DNA of 64,000 nucleotides from Nematostella vectensis (taxonomy: Eukaryota > Cnidaria > Anthozoa > Actiniaria > Edwardsiidae): positions 6,875,540-6,939,539 of the forward strand of contig NC_064042.1 in the NCBI RefSeq assembly GCF_932526225.1. The letters are read 5' to 3'. A program made the translations under genes and the position numbers. The notes below the pieces were generated by a model. The model was not told the DNA's origin and did not search any database. It worked only from the letters and a program-made list of their open reading frames with translations. The stretch's first letter is position 1; every line of letters starts with the position of its first letter. Shown piece by piece: positions 13,101 through 22,037 of this stretch.

Positions 13101-16100
13101 CACAAAAGGAAACTTTATGCTGCAACCCCTTCCGAACAAAGCCTGCATCTGCCCCTAGGTGTGTTGTCTGGAATGAAAGAGTACAGTCTTACCAACATGT
13201 CCACGTTCTTGTGCTGTCCTTTGGTTGCTAATTCTAATAACTCATCAAATCCCTTCAACAGACAAAAGAAGATAACAAGACCATACTAACACATTTACTT
13301 TTTACCAGCACTCAAAACCCCTTTCATTATTCACAGCCAAAACTTCTACATAGCTCTCATATCAAATACATTTTGTTGGGGTGAGAAGTCTCATTTTGAG
13401 TAAGAGAATAATTTTATAAAAAATAATGCTGTCTAAAAACTAGAATGATTGCACCAAAATTGGATACTATTATTCATCGACTATCATTAACCTGAAATAT
13501 AGCCACCAGCATACATTTAGTAATGTGTTATGTACCTTTGCACTTGTCAGAAGAGAACCAAGGCCCCAGAATGTCCCCCCACCAGTACTTGTCCCTCCAA
13601 TCCTCTCAAACTTGTCCTTGGCATCAACCTGGGGGCAGATGTATAAGTAGGTAAGTATGTAAGTAGGTAAGCAGGTAAGTAGGTAAGTAGGTAAGTAGGT
13701 AAGTATGTAAGTAGGTAAGTAGGTAAGTATGTAAGTTGGTAAGTATGTAAGTAGGTAAGTATGTAAGCAGGTAAGTAGGTAAGTATGTAAGCAGGTAAGT
13801 ATGTAAGCAGGTAAGTATGTAAGTAGGTAATGTAAGTAGGTAATGTAAGTAGGTAATGTAAGTAGGTAATGTAAGAAGGAAAGTATGTAAGCAGGTAAGT
13901 ATGTAAGTAGGTAAGTATGTAAGTAGGTAATGTAAGTGGGTAAGTATGTAAGTAGGTAAGTATGTAAGCAGGTAAGTATGTAAGTAGGTAAGTATGTAAG
14001 TAGGTAAGTATGTAAGTAGGTAAGTATGTAAGTAGGTAAGTAGGTAAGTAGGTAAGTATGGAAGCAGGTAAGTATGTAAGTAGGTAAGTATGTAAGCAGG
14101 TAAGTATGTAAGCAAGTAAGTATGTAAGCAGGTAAGTATGTAAGTAGGTAATGTAAGTAGGTAATGTAAGTAGGTAATGTAAGTAGGAAAGTATGTAAGC
14201 AGGTAAGTATGTAAGTAGGTAAGTAGGTAAGTATGTAAGTAGGTAATGTAAGTGGGTAAGTATGTAAGTAGGTAAGTATGTAAGCAGGTAAGTATGTAAG
14301 TAGGTAAGTATGTAAGTAGGTAAGTATGTAAGTAGGTAAGTATGTAAGTAGGTAAGTAGGTAAGTAGGTAAGTATGGAAGCAGGTAAGTATGTAAGTAGG
14401 TAAGTAGGTAAGCAGGTAAGTATGTAAGTAGGTAAGTATGTAAGTATGTAAGTAGGTAAGTATGTAAGTAGGTAAGTATGTAAGTTGGTAAGTATGTAAG
14501 TAGGTAAGTATGTAAGTATGTAAGCAGGTAAGTAGGTAAGTATATAAGCAGGTAGGTATGTAAGTAGGTAATGTTAGTAGGTAATGTAAGTAGGAAAGTA
14601 TGTAAGCAGGTAAGTATGTAAGTAGGTAAGTATGTGAGCAGGTAAGTATGTAAGTAGGTAAGTATGTAAGTAGGTATGTACGTAGGTAAGTATGTAAGTA
14701 GGTAAGTATGGAAGCAGGTAAGTATGTAAGTAGGTAAGTAGGTAAGCAGGTAAGTATGTAAGTAGGTAAGTATGTAAGTATGTAAGTAGGTAAGTATGTA
14801 AGTAGGTAAGTATGTAAGTTGGTAAGTATGTAAGTAGGTAAGTATGTAAGTATGTAAGCAGGTAAGTAGGTAAGTATATAAGCAGGTAGGTATGTAAGTA
14901 GGTAATGTTAGTAGGTAATGTAAGTAGGAAAGTATGTAAGCAGGTAAGTATGTAAGTAGGTAAGTATGTGAGCAGGTAAGTATGTAAGTAGGTAAGTATG
15001 TAAGTAGGTATGTACGTAGGTAAGTATGTAAGTAGGTAAGTATGTCATTAGGTAAGTATATAAGTAGGTAAATGTGTAAGTAAGTAAGTATGTCAGTAGG
15101 TAAGTATGCAAGTAGGTAAGTATGTAAGTAACGGTAAACGGTAGGTTTGTGAGTATGGGCCATTTACCAGATTGTGAAAGTAAGGCTTGTTAGTAGCCAT
15201 CTCGAAGGTTTGTTTGCAGAGACTATCTTGAAATCAGCCCATTGACAGGTAATAGGAGGAAATGATATCTGTGTGAACCTGTTCCAATATTGTCAAGCAG
15301 ATAAGAAGAGATCTCTGATACAAACCTTAACAATGCTAACACCAGACCCAATATTGACAAGCAGATAAGGGAAAATCTCTGATGCATCAAGATGATGAAA
15401 GAGATACTGAGGGTCCTCATCTCTGCGAAACTCAAACGTCTCATGTGGGAGACTGCTCAACACAAAGTTACACCCTCTCAGAAGACACTGCATTTCATCC
15501 TCTTTGTCAACCCTAAAGGGAAGAGAAAACAAGGTTATCGGGACCCCCAATACTCGATAACTGATAAAGGCCGCAATATCAATCAACTTCCAGGTGCCCT
15601 AATTGTTCAGGTTGAATTTACAGAAAATGTATGAAGCCTACACTGGGACTCTGAAAATGTCCTCAATAATGAGGTATCATTTTCAAGCAGGTGTCATTAG
15701 AGGAGAGTTACACAGTTCAAACGAAATAAATATCAACAATCTATTAACTTACCTAACTCCAAGCTTTGTGGTCAAAAGATCTTTGTACTTGAAAGCACCC
15801 CCACCTACAAGTGAAGAGAACATGACTACCCATAAGGTTCAAGCAGGATTTGCTAAGGGGGCTATATAGAATAGGTTGTAAAGGAACAACAAATTTAGTA
15901 AATTTTACCTCAAAAGAAAGCTTACTATATTCAAAGTGGGTGTAATAGCGTGTGAGGAGGATTGCATGCTGCACCTTATTTTACACATCTAAACACCTAG
16001 CTACAATGCCTGTTGGGGATACATTCTGCAACAGTTGTCCTCAGATTTGAGCAATTTGACCAGGCAATCAGAATAAAAAAAACACAGCAAACAATATACA

Positions 16101-18479
16101 AAAAATAAATGACTAAAAAGCAGAAAGCTCATCCAACACAGACCTGTTGCTTTGATAATCCCTCCTAAGTCATCGGTGGTGTTTGCCGTCTCTCGGATGA
16201 AGTCAATACAGGCCTCAATGTACTTGGTCTCAAATTTGACAAAATGAAGGCGGACTCCACATTCTGGCTGATCTAGGATCTCATAGATCGGGCTGCCATC
16301 ATTGCCATTGCCCTGGAATATAAAAAGAGCCATGACCTTGAACCATATATCAGTTTACATCACCTTACTGCAACATCTGCACACACAAATTAGTCTCTAG
16401 CTGTGCACATATCTTTTGACAAAATATCCATTCAATCCGTGATTTGGCACCATCAAATGTGTTTTAATGCATGATGGGCGATACATGTAGCATACTTTAC
16501 AAGCAAATGGATGTATGTTATTTTTTAATAAACAATGCACGCACACGAAGACTTTAGTATGACATGACAGGGTCTATTGAGAGGGAGGGGCTGGTGGTGG
16601 GAGGGGCCTGAATTTCCTTTCTCACTCTTTTTGGCTATTCTTAAAGCACAATCCTGGACAAAATCTTTTCTAGTGTTTGGGGAGTTTAGCCTTACCCCCA
16701 CCCCCCCACCCCTCCTCCAGCCCAGTTTACAGGGTGCTCCAGTACCTTAGCATGATGAAAACAATGCAAACTCCATGCATTGTAATCCAGATATGAGTTG
16801 CTTGTAATCCATTAGCTATTCATATTTGAATACATGTTTGTTGTGTAATGCCATGTTATGTAAAATGATACTATGATAGAGTACAATATGATAGAGTGGG
16901 TACGTACGTTGGATTTTCTTACTTCCTCTTCAACGTTGCTATCATCATCTTTCTTTAGTGAAAAGCTCTGATGTCTTTTTCTTATATGATGGACCTCTGA
17001 CATGTAAGCAACTTTTGCAAGTGATCCACCTGTTGGCAGTCCATAGCAAATAAACATTTGCAGAAGATAAAATAAAAGCCTGTGAGATCAGAGACATAAC
17101 AGTGCTTCTTTCTAGAGGAGAGGTTGTCTGTTACACTTACAAATTTATGCATTGCATTGTCTGAAACGATTGAGGTAACTGGAGTGTATTTGAGAACAAG
17201 GTAAAACAATGGAAGGGAACAATGCCCTTACATACATTTGTCAGAGTATGGTACTAGTATGCTAGAGAAAGCACTCACAGCAGTGACAGATGACAGACAA
17301 CAGAAATAGTTCCGGGCTTAAAACAAAATGATGCTTGGCAGACTAAATAATAATTTCCATAAACTAAAAAAGTATGTATTTCTAACCACTAAACCATTTT
17401 TTCTATTAAAACCAATCCCTTAGGGTATAAAATTCGCCCCAAGTGCTATCTCATAGGGTCTTCTGGAAATCTGCTATCCCTTAGGGTGTCTATCAGGGTA
17501 CCTGACCCCAAAAAATACAAATCATACTTCCTATTACAGTTTGTAGACTTTCAAATTTCAATCAGTCATTAATAAACGTCAGAAACCTGATAATTTGCTT
17601 ATTTTATCTGCTATCCCTTAGGGTCAAATAATCCAGAAACCACAACTATTTTTTTATCCCTTAGGGTTATAATTCATTTTCTCAACAAGCATTAGTACAT
17701 TTTATTAGGGAAAGTCTCCCCCAGGTTTTTATTTCATGTTCATTGGCAAACCCGAATGAATAAAAAAAAAAATGGAATAGAGGAACATGGAATTCCAGGG
17801 GTTCAGGGGGGCGGGGGGGGGGGTTCCTAGTGCAAGACACCCATCAAAGTGGGTTCAACAGAATTACTTTGGCATACTTGTCCACTCTCCCACATTAGAG
17901 GGAGTCTCAAGATTTTGCACCCCTTCTCCCGCTCTCCCGGGTTGAGCACCAATTCTCCCGCTTTTTAGCAATTTTTATTGCTTCCAAAAAATTATTCTAT
18001 AGAAAATCCTCATTTTGCCTATTTTCTATTAAAATATTTGAAACGATAATTCCCTTGCGTAGCACTATAAGTGGATTTGTTAGTGAGAGCTTTCTATTTG
18101 GCAAATGCCTGCACGGTTAAACCCTTCGCCCCCAAAAAATGAATATACCCCACCCCTCCCACAAAAAATTCTCAAGCCTTGAGATTTTCGGAGGTTGGCA
18201 GGTATGCTTTGGGGAAAAATAGAGTGTACGATATTCAAGGGGCGAGGCGCGTTATTTAAGGGTGTCAATGCGAATTTCGGTTGGAGGACTTCCAAATTTA
18301 ATAGGGTGATAAAAAATGGAATGGCCCAATAAAAAGGGGGGTGTACTGTACGATGGGGTTAAAGCCTTACCAATGTCAACTGCAAAGCGTTTCGCATTCT
18401 TGATATTCCTGAACACGTTAGGCAAATCAATGCTTCTGGCGTATTCCGAGGCGCATGTTGAGTCGCCATCGCTATCCAT
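4159..18479 (-). CDS. PANK4: Pantothenate kinase 4 (kinase-like domain plus DUF89 phosphatase)
   Basis: Complete gene of 22 coding exons, 794 aa; human PANK4 is 773. Exons: 18371-18479, 16908-17029, 16144-16312, 15753-15804, 15326-15512, 13536-13628, 13193-13252, 12576-12681, 12076-12143, 11548-11667, 11231-11312, 10725-10831, 10468-10623, 9266-9378, 8868-8955, 8245-8396, 7625-7677, 7487-7536, 6049-6153, 5632-5732, 5252-5389, 4159-4312. Phases match at every junction. Residues 1-390 form the type II pantothenate kinase-like fold: [11 protein letters not shown] near 35, [52 protein letters not shown]. Residues 430-794 are the DUF89/ARMT1-type metal-dependent phosphatase, which in the family removes phosphate from 4'-phosphopantetheine or damaged forms. 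Metal ligands are visible as Asp641-Asn642 (VDNSG) and Asp677 (LND), with the same 36-residue spacing as human Asp623/Asp659. Glu157 and Arg222 match catalytic residues of active PANKs that human PANK4 has lost. The gene is divergent from CLNS1A. Confidence 0.95.
4360..5280. repeat. 87-bp minisatellite copying the PANK4 exon 21 donor; E-box rich
   Basis: About ten copies of an 87-bp unit fill the last PANK4 intron (4313-5251). On the minus strand each unit carries the last ~30 nt of exon 21 (codons for LLEGMG), a donor like AAG|GTAGGG, and intron sequence. The authentic edge is the outermost copy at 5252. Most units contain three CACGTG palindromes, close to 30 in all. A retained donor would run straight into an in-frame TAG. 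Because 87 is a multiple of 3, long false open frames run through the array. Confidence 0.9.
6130..6805. repeat. 84-bp minisatellite copying the PANK4 exon 19 acceptor
   Basis: Eight copies of an 84-bp unit (one is 83). The marker gtgggccctg lies at 6147, 6231, 6315, 6398, 6482, 6566, 6650 and 6734. On the minus strand each unit has a pyrimidine tract, an acceptor (ctgcctMcag or variant) and the first ~28 nt of exon 19 (codons GPPYKL). Only the copy at 6153 continues into the full exon; the others reach an in-frame TGA after about 16 codons. Confidence 0.92.
6946..7404. mobile_element. MITE with CCCCATTC terminal inverted repeats
   Basis: Inside PANK4 intron 18. The left end taccccattcacaccaa is matched by the inverted right end ttggtctgaatggggta, flanked by TA on both sides. 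This fits a Tc1/mariner-like non-autonomous element with a TA target. The interior has further palindromes (ctacctcgcgaggtag) and no transposase. Confidence 0.7.
8101..8262. repeat. Tandem duplication of the PANK4 exon 16 donor
   Basis: Two ~80-bp copies. On the minus strand each contains GCAAGAGAAGTATC plus a donor: the genuine GA|GTAAGAAC at 8245, and a decayed GA|GTAAAAAC about 80 bp downstream. The repeated segment includes the last ~20 nt of exon 16 and the start of intron 16. Confidence 0.75.
8545..8820. repeat. Degenerate ~60-bp minisatellite in PANK4 intron 15
   Basis: About four to five diverged copies of a unit with gatcgtgcagtattcg, then acttatcggcac, then atttgttgtcttttgttcaa. 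It ends about 45 bp from exon 15 but does not include exon sequence. Confidence 0.65.
9556..9730. repeat. Minisatellite interrupted by a LINE (left half)
   Basis: Degenerate ~45-bp units (acttcgtgatacgatcaaga, gatcgggagcagct and similar). The same units resume at 10376-10455, after the LINE fragment, next to PANK4 exon 13. The LINE therefore appears to have inserted into an existing intronic minisatellite. Confidence 0.55.
9730..10377 (+). mobile_element. 5'-truncated non-LTR retrotransposon (RT C-terminal fragment)
   Basis: An open frame up to 10160 encodes the C-terminal part of a LINE reverse transcriptase. The signature [18 protein letters not shown], followed by [12 protein letters not shown], is typical of CR1/L2/Jockey-type elements. 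It stops at 10160 and is followed by an AT-rich 3' tail ending in a (TATC)n microsatellite near 10358-10377, the usual 3' end of such LINEs. It lies antisense in PANK4 intron 13 and has no catalytic core left. Confidence 0.8.
11700..12010. repeat. ATC/TCA-rich degenerate microsatellite in PANK4 intron 9
   Basis: Imperfect (TCA)n/(ATC)n tract. Open frames on both strands here are low-complexity Ile/Met/Asp-rich runs, not genes. Confidence 0.7.
13636..15130. repeat. 1.5-kb GTAAGTAGGTAAGTAT minisatellite in PANK4 intron 5
   Basis: An array of 4-bp and 8-bp based words (gtaagtag, gtaagtat, gtaagcag) fills nearly all of intron 5 and begins only ~8 bp upstream of the exon 6 acceptor. A longer internal duplication is visible: blocks near 14400-14700 and 14740-15040 are almost identical. 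The plus strand has about 17 exact CAGGTAAGTAT words. The minus strand, which is transcribed in PANK4, has ATACTTACCTG. Confidence 0.95.
17410..17675. repeat. Four tatcccttagggt-type words in PANK4 intron 1
   Basis: The near-palindrome cccttaggg recurs at about 17416, 17478, 17608 and 17657, with one diverged form (catagggt). The spacing is irregular. The rest of intron 1 (17030-18370) contains G/C homopolymer runs and no gene that I can see. Confidence 0.5.
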
Positions 18480-18839
18480 AATTCATAGACGAATCTCCAA
18501 ATTTCCCGCGCCAAAACAAGCTATATATCCGCCATCTTGGATTTGAGCTATGAGCCCGCAAATGATTAGCGGCATCACATCTACTATACCCAGTCCCTTG
18601 TGCTTCGTCGCACGTGCAGAACGTTTGTCAGTCGTGGTGTTCATGCGAGAAACACCTTCGCGCTAAAGTCGTCTCGATTAACAGTTTAAGGAATAAACTT
18701 CAGCTAGATCAGTAAATGATGGAGTGATTCTATCAGAGGTCGACGTTTCATCTACGTTGTTTAGTATAATTCGCTGTAGAAGCGGACCCAGATCTGTCCC
18801 AAGAAGGTTGCTGTGGTATCAAGGCTATCCAATCCAATC
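18480..18839. promoter_or_regulatory. Divergent promoter between PANK4 and CLNS1A
   Basis: The two start codons face away from each other across 360 bp. The segment next to PANK4 contains CCGCCATCTTGGAT (about 18529), a match to the YY1 consensus, and gcgcgcc-like CpG-rich sequence. No clear TATA box is seen. This fits a compact bidirectional housekeeping promoter; the sequence does not prove transcription start sites. Confidence 0.55.
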
Positions 18840-21748
18840 ATGGTGGTAATGAGCTCATTTCCACCGCCGACCGAGGGATTACTACACGTGCAGGCTGACA
18901 CTCAAGCATTTATGCAGGATAGATGCCTGGGAAATGGTGTATTATACATTGCACAAGAGTAAGTGATTGCTGATGTGTTTTAACAACAACAACTGTTATA
19001 CTGGGATACAAGGTCATCTAATGCTGAGTTTCTCTCACAGACTATAAATATGATAGATAATAACGGCGTCCATTTTATTGCAGACGGTTATCATGGAGTA
19101 ATGAGCAGGGGCAAGGGTTCTCACTTGAGTACCCATCCATCTCAGTGCACGCCATCTGCAGGGATACGGCCAAATTCCCCCATCAGTGCATCTACTGCAT
19201 GCTCGATTCTCCTCTTGAGGGTGAGACATGCTTACATGTCATTATTAGAACACCCCTACCCCCAAATATGTCCAAATATATGGCATCTACTGCATGCTCG
19301 ATTCTCCTCTTGAGGGTGAGACATGCTTACAGTGTCATTATTAGAACACCCCTACCCCCAAATATATGGCCAAATCCCCCTGTGAATGCATCTACTGCGT
19401 GCTTGGTTCTCCTCTTTAGGCTGAGTCAAACTTACAGTGTCGTCATTAGAACAATCCCCCCTCATTGTCAGCACCCACCCCTCCCCTCAAAAAAGTGTGA
19501 AAAGAGAATTCCTCCCCCCTCCTTCATTGCTATATAGCTACTGTACAGGGGCGTACCAAAGAAGTAGGGTCAGTACGCAGCTCTTACAAGCTGCAATTTG
19601 ATTGGGCAAATGAACAATATCCGCACCTTGACACAAAGAACGAGAAGAATAGAGACAAAAGAACTCCTTTGTAGAACAAAGATAATAGGAGACAAAGCAG
19701 CTGCGTACTTACTCAAAAAGTATCCATACAAAGAGGCCACTGGTCACACTGGAGGTGCATGTGGTGGGGGAGGGGAGGGGAGGGTTCTGTATTGAAAAGC
19801 AAGAGTAATTTAATTTGTCAAGTTGAAGCCCTCAACTTCTTGAATCTCTGCAAAAAATTTTGGGAGGAGAGGGTAAGATGGACCCAGCCCCTATCCTCTC
19901 TTCCTCCACTGCCCCTTAAATGTGAAGAGAAACAGGTAAATTACAGCAAGGTGCCCCCCCTCTGTAGCAAAGGGGCACTCCTTCAAAAATTCTGAGTTCG
20001 CCTCGGTTCTGTGGTGGTCACTCAGGAAAACAGCTGTAAATTTAGATTGATTTAATAAGTTCATTTGAACTTAGCAAAGGGGCACCCCTTCAAAAATTCT
20101 GAGTTCGCCTCTGTTCTGTGGTGGTCACTCAGGAAAACAGCTGTAAATTTAGATTGATTTAATAAGTTCATTTGAAGTAAATGTAATAATTTGGTAGGCA
20201 ATGATGATGATGAAGAAGCTGTTGGTGAAGTGAGATTTGTTCCCGCTAATATATCAGCATGTGAGTAACTGTTTACATGATGATGATAAATGATAATTTT
20301 TCCTCCCAAGTATGATTTTTACTTAGTGGTGCTGATGTGCTTTTGTTTTCAAAAAATTATTTTTGCAGTAGAAACAATGTTCAATGCCATGTCAGATGGC
20401 CAAGCATTGCACCCAGATCCCCAGGAAGAGGAGGAGGAGGAAATGGCAGGTGATGGCTAGAAATCTTTACGTATCAGGGGCGGCAGAGTGGTCGCAAAAG
20501 TGGGGATGGGGAGGGGGGGCAAGCACTTCCTGCCCCTCCCTATCCGCCTCCCTTGCTTATCTTAATTACATTACACAATTACATGTGATTTGAATGAAAA
20601 AATAGATTTGTAAATAGATTAATAACACAACTACAGCAAGATTCCTAAAGCATTTTGATACGATTTTGATAATTCATTTCTTCGTTGTCCAAACTCCAGG
20701 ATTTGGGGGAGAAGAGTACTTCACAAATGAAAGTGAAGCTGTTCTGACCCCTGAAGGACAGGCGACCCTTGAACGCCTTGAAGGCGCCTTCCAGATGCCA
20801 AGCCAGCAGGACTTTGAAGAAATGACTGACCCTAATGGTCATGTGGGCAATGGAACTAAAATTGGAGGTGGGTGACAATGTGCTCCTTAATTGATATTGG
20901 TTTACATTGACCGAAAAAAGAACCAGGACCCAACTTGGCCAACACAAAGCTTGTTCGGACACCTAGGGGATAGTCAGCTGTAAACATGACAAGGGAGGGG
21001 GTGGGGGACTGAAAATTTAAACCCATCAGAATACCAAGGAAAGAAATGTATTACCAGAAAATATACTGAACCCTAAGCCAAAAGATACCCAGACCTCTAG
21101 CCAGGGGGGATTGAAGGTCCACTCAGATCAAACAAAAGAATATAACGTGTGTTTGGCTGGATATACCGTGCAAATCAATATGTCTTTAAATGACTATAAA
21201 AATCTTTTCATATTAATTATTTTTATTATTATCGCTATATGTTAAAAAGCACCCTATTAATAACATTTTAAATACAAGATTGAATTTATTTGAAGTATTG
21301 ATTGCCTAATGTAATAAGGCCAGGAGAGGGGTATACCCGAAATTTGGTCAGCTGAAATGGAAAAACGAACCACCCCACTCAAAATCCTGGCTATGGATAC
21401 CTTTTCCCCAATGACCAATTTCACAATGGTATAACTGTACATCATCAAGATGAAAAGAAATGTGTTCCTGTTACACCATCCTTCTGCTTTACATATTGAA
21501 AAAATTTCTTTCTAGCGTGGGGCAAAAGATGAACCAGAAAAGCTACCCAATCCCTCTTCCTCTCTATCTAAAAGGACCATTGTTAAAAGCAATCGTTTTT
21601 CTAATTTACAACTTCCAGCTTCTCCTATTTATTATATCTTTATATATATCATTGGAGCATTGTTTGTCCCTAATCCATGTATTTTTTAACCTGTTTAGAT
21701 GTTGACATGGAAGAGGAGGATAGTCCTGGTCAGTTTGAAGATGCATAG
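18840..21748 (+). CDS. CLNS1A: Methylosome subunit pICln
   Basis: Six coding exons: 18840-18958, 19084-19220, 20198-20260, 20369-20449, 20700-20867, 21699-21748; 205 aa (human 237), with consistent phases. An alternative in-frame ATG at 18849 starts MSSFPPPTEGLL, closer to the family start. pICln is the assembly chaperone that, with PRMT5 and WDR77, holds Sm proteins in a ring before SMN loads them on snRNA. The PH-like core is visible: SSFPPPTEGLL, LGNGVLYIAQ, RLSW, GFSLEYPSISVHAICRD, EVRFVPAN, then MFNAMSDGQALHPDP. After that come an acidic run (six Glu), the conserved LTPEGQATLERLEG, and an acidic C terminus ending PGQFEDA. The loop between exons 2 and 3 is shorter than in human. Confidence 0.93.
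19187..19440. repeat. Three tandem copies of the CLNS1A exon 2 donor
   Basis: The segment catctactgcatgctcgat, then tctcctcttgagg|gtgagacatg, is the real end and donor of exon 2 (19220). It recurs at about 19283-19360 with an intact donor and at 19387-19440 with a decayed one (ttagg|ctgag). Confidence 0.85.
19571..19713 (+). mobile_element. ~140-bp MITE with gtacgcagct ends
   Basis: In CLNS1A intron 2. It begins gtacgcagctcttacaagct and ends in the near inverse gcagctgcgtac. A nearly identical copy lies in reverse orientation at about 41935-42085, which shows it is a dispersed element. Confidence 0.7.
19967..20180. repeat. 107-bp tandem duplication upstream of CLNS1A exon 3
   Basis: Two nearly identical copies start with gcaaaggggcac at 19967 and 20074. 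They stop about 20 bp before the exon 3 acceptor and contain no exon sequence. Confidence 0.85.
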
Positions 21749-22037
21749 GACATTTTTATGGTAGTTCGAGTGGTGTTTTTGTACTTTATATTGTCACAGA
21801 CTTGTAGCATATGTTGTCATACTTTATAAAGCGTGTAAACTATTTTTTTACAGATTGCGATGTTCTTTGTATTGTATGATATTTAAAACAGGAAAAATAT
21901 AAAACTTCACCAAGAAAAATCGTTTATTAAAAAAACATACAATTATATAGAAAACTACTGTAGAGTACTACTGGCAGAAACAGGATGGACATAAAAGTCT
22001 TGGTTATCAAAGAAGTTAGAAATGAAATTTTCATGTT

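Noticed and set aside
13547-15163. 538-codon minus-strand frame rich in Tyr-Leu-Pro-Thr
   Set aside because: It is the intron 5 minisatellite read through. Its ends run over PANK4 exon 6 in a different frame, and the composition follows the 4-bp repeat.
17410-17675. Telomere-type TTAGGG repeats near a POT1-like gene
   Set aside because: TTAGGG appears only as single hexamers inside cccttaggg words, not in tandem, and the POT1-like gene is 6 kb away.
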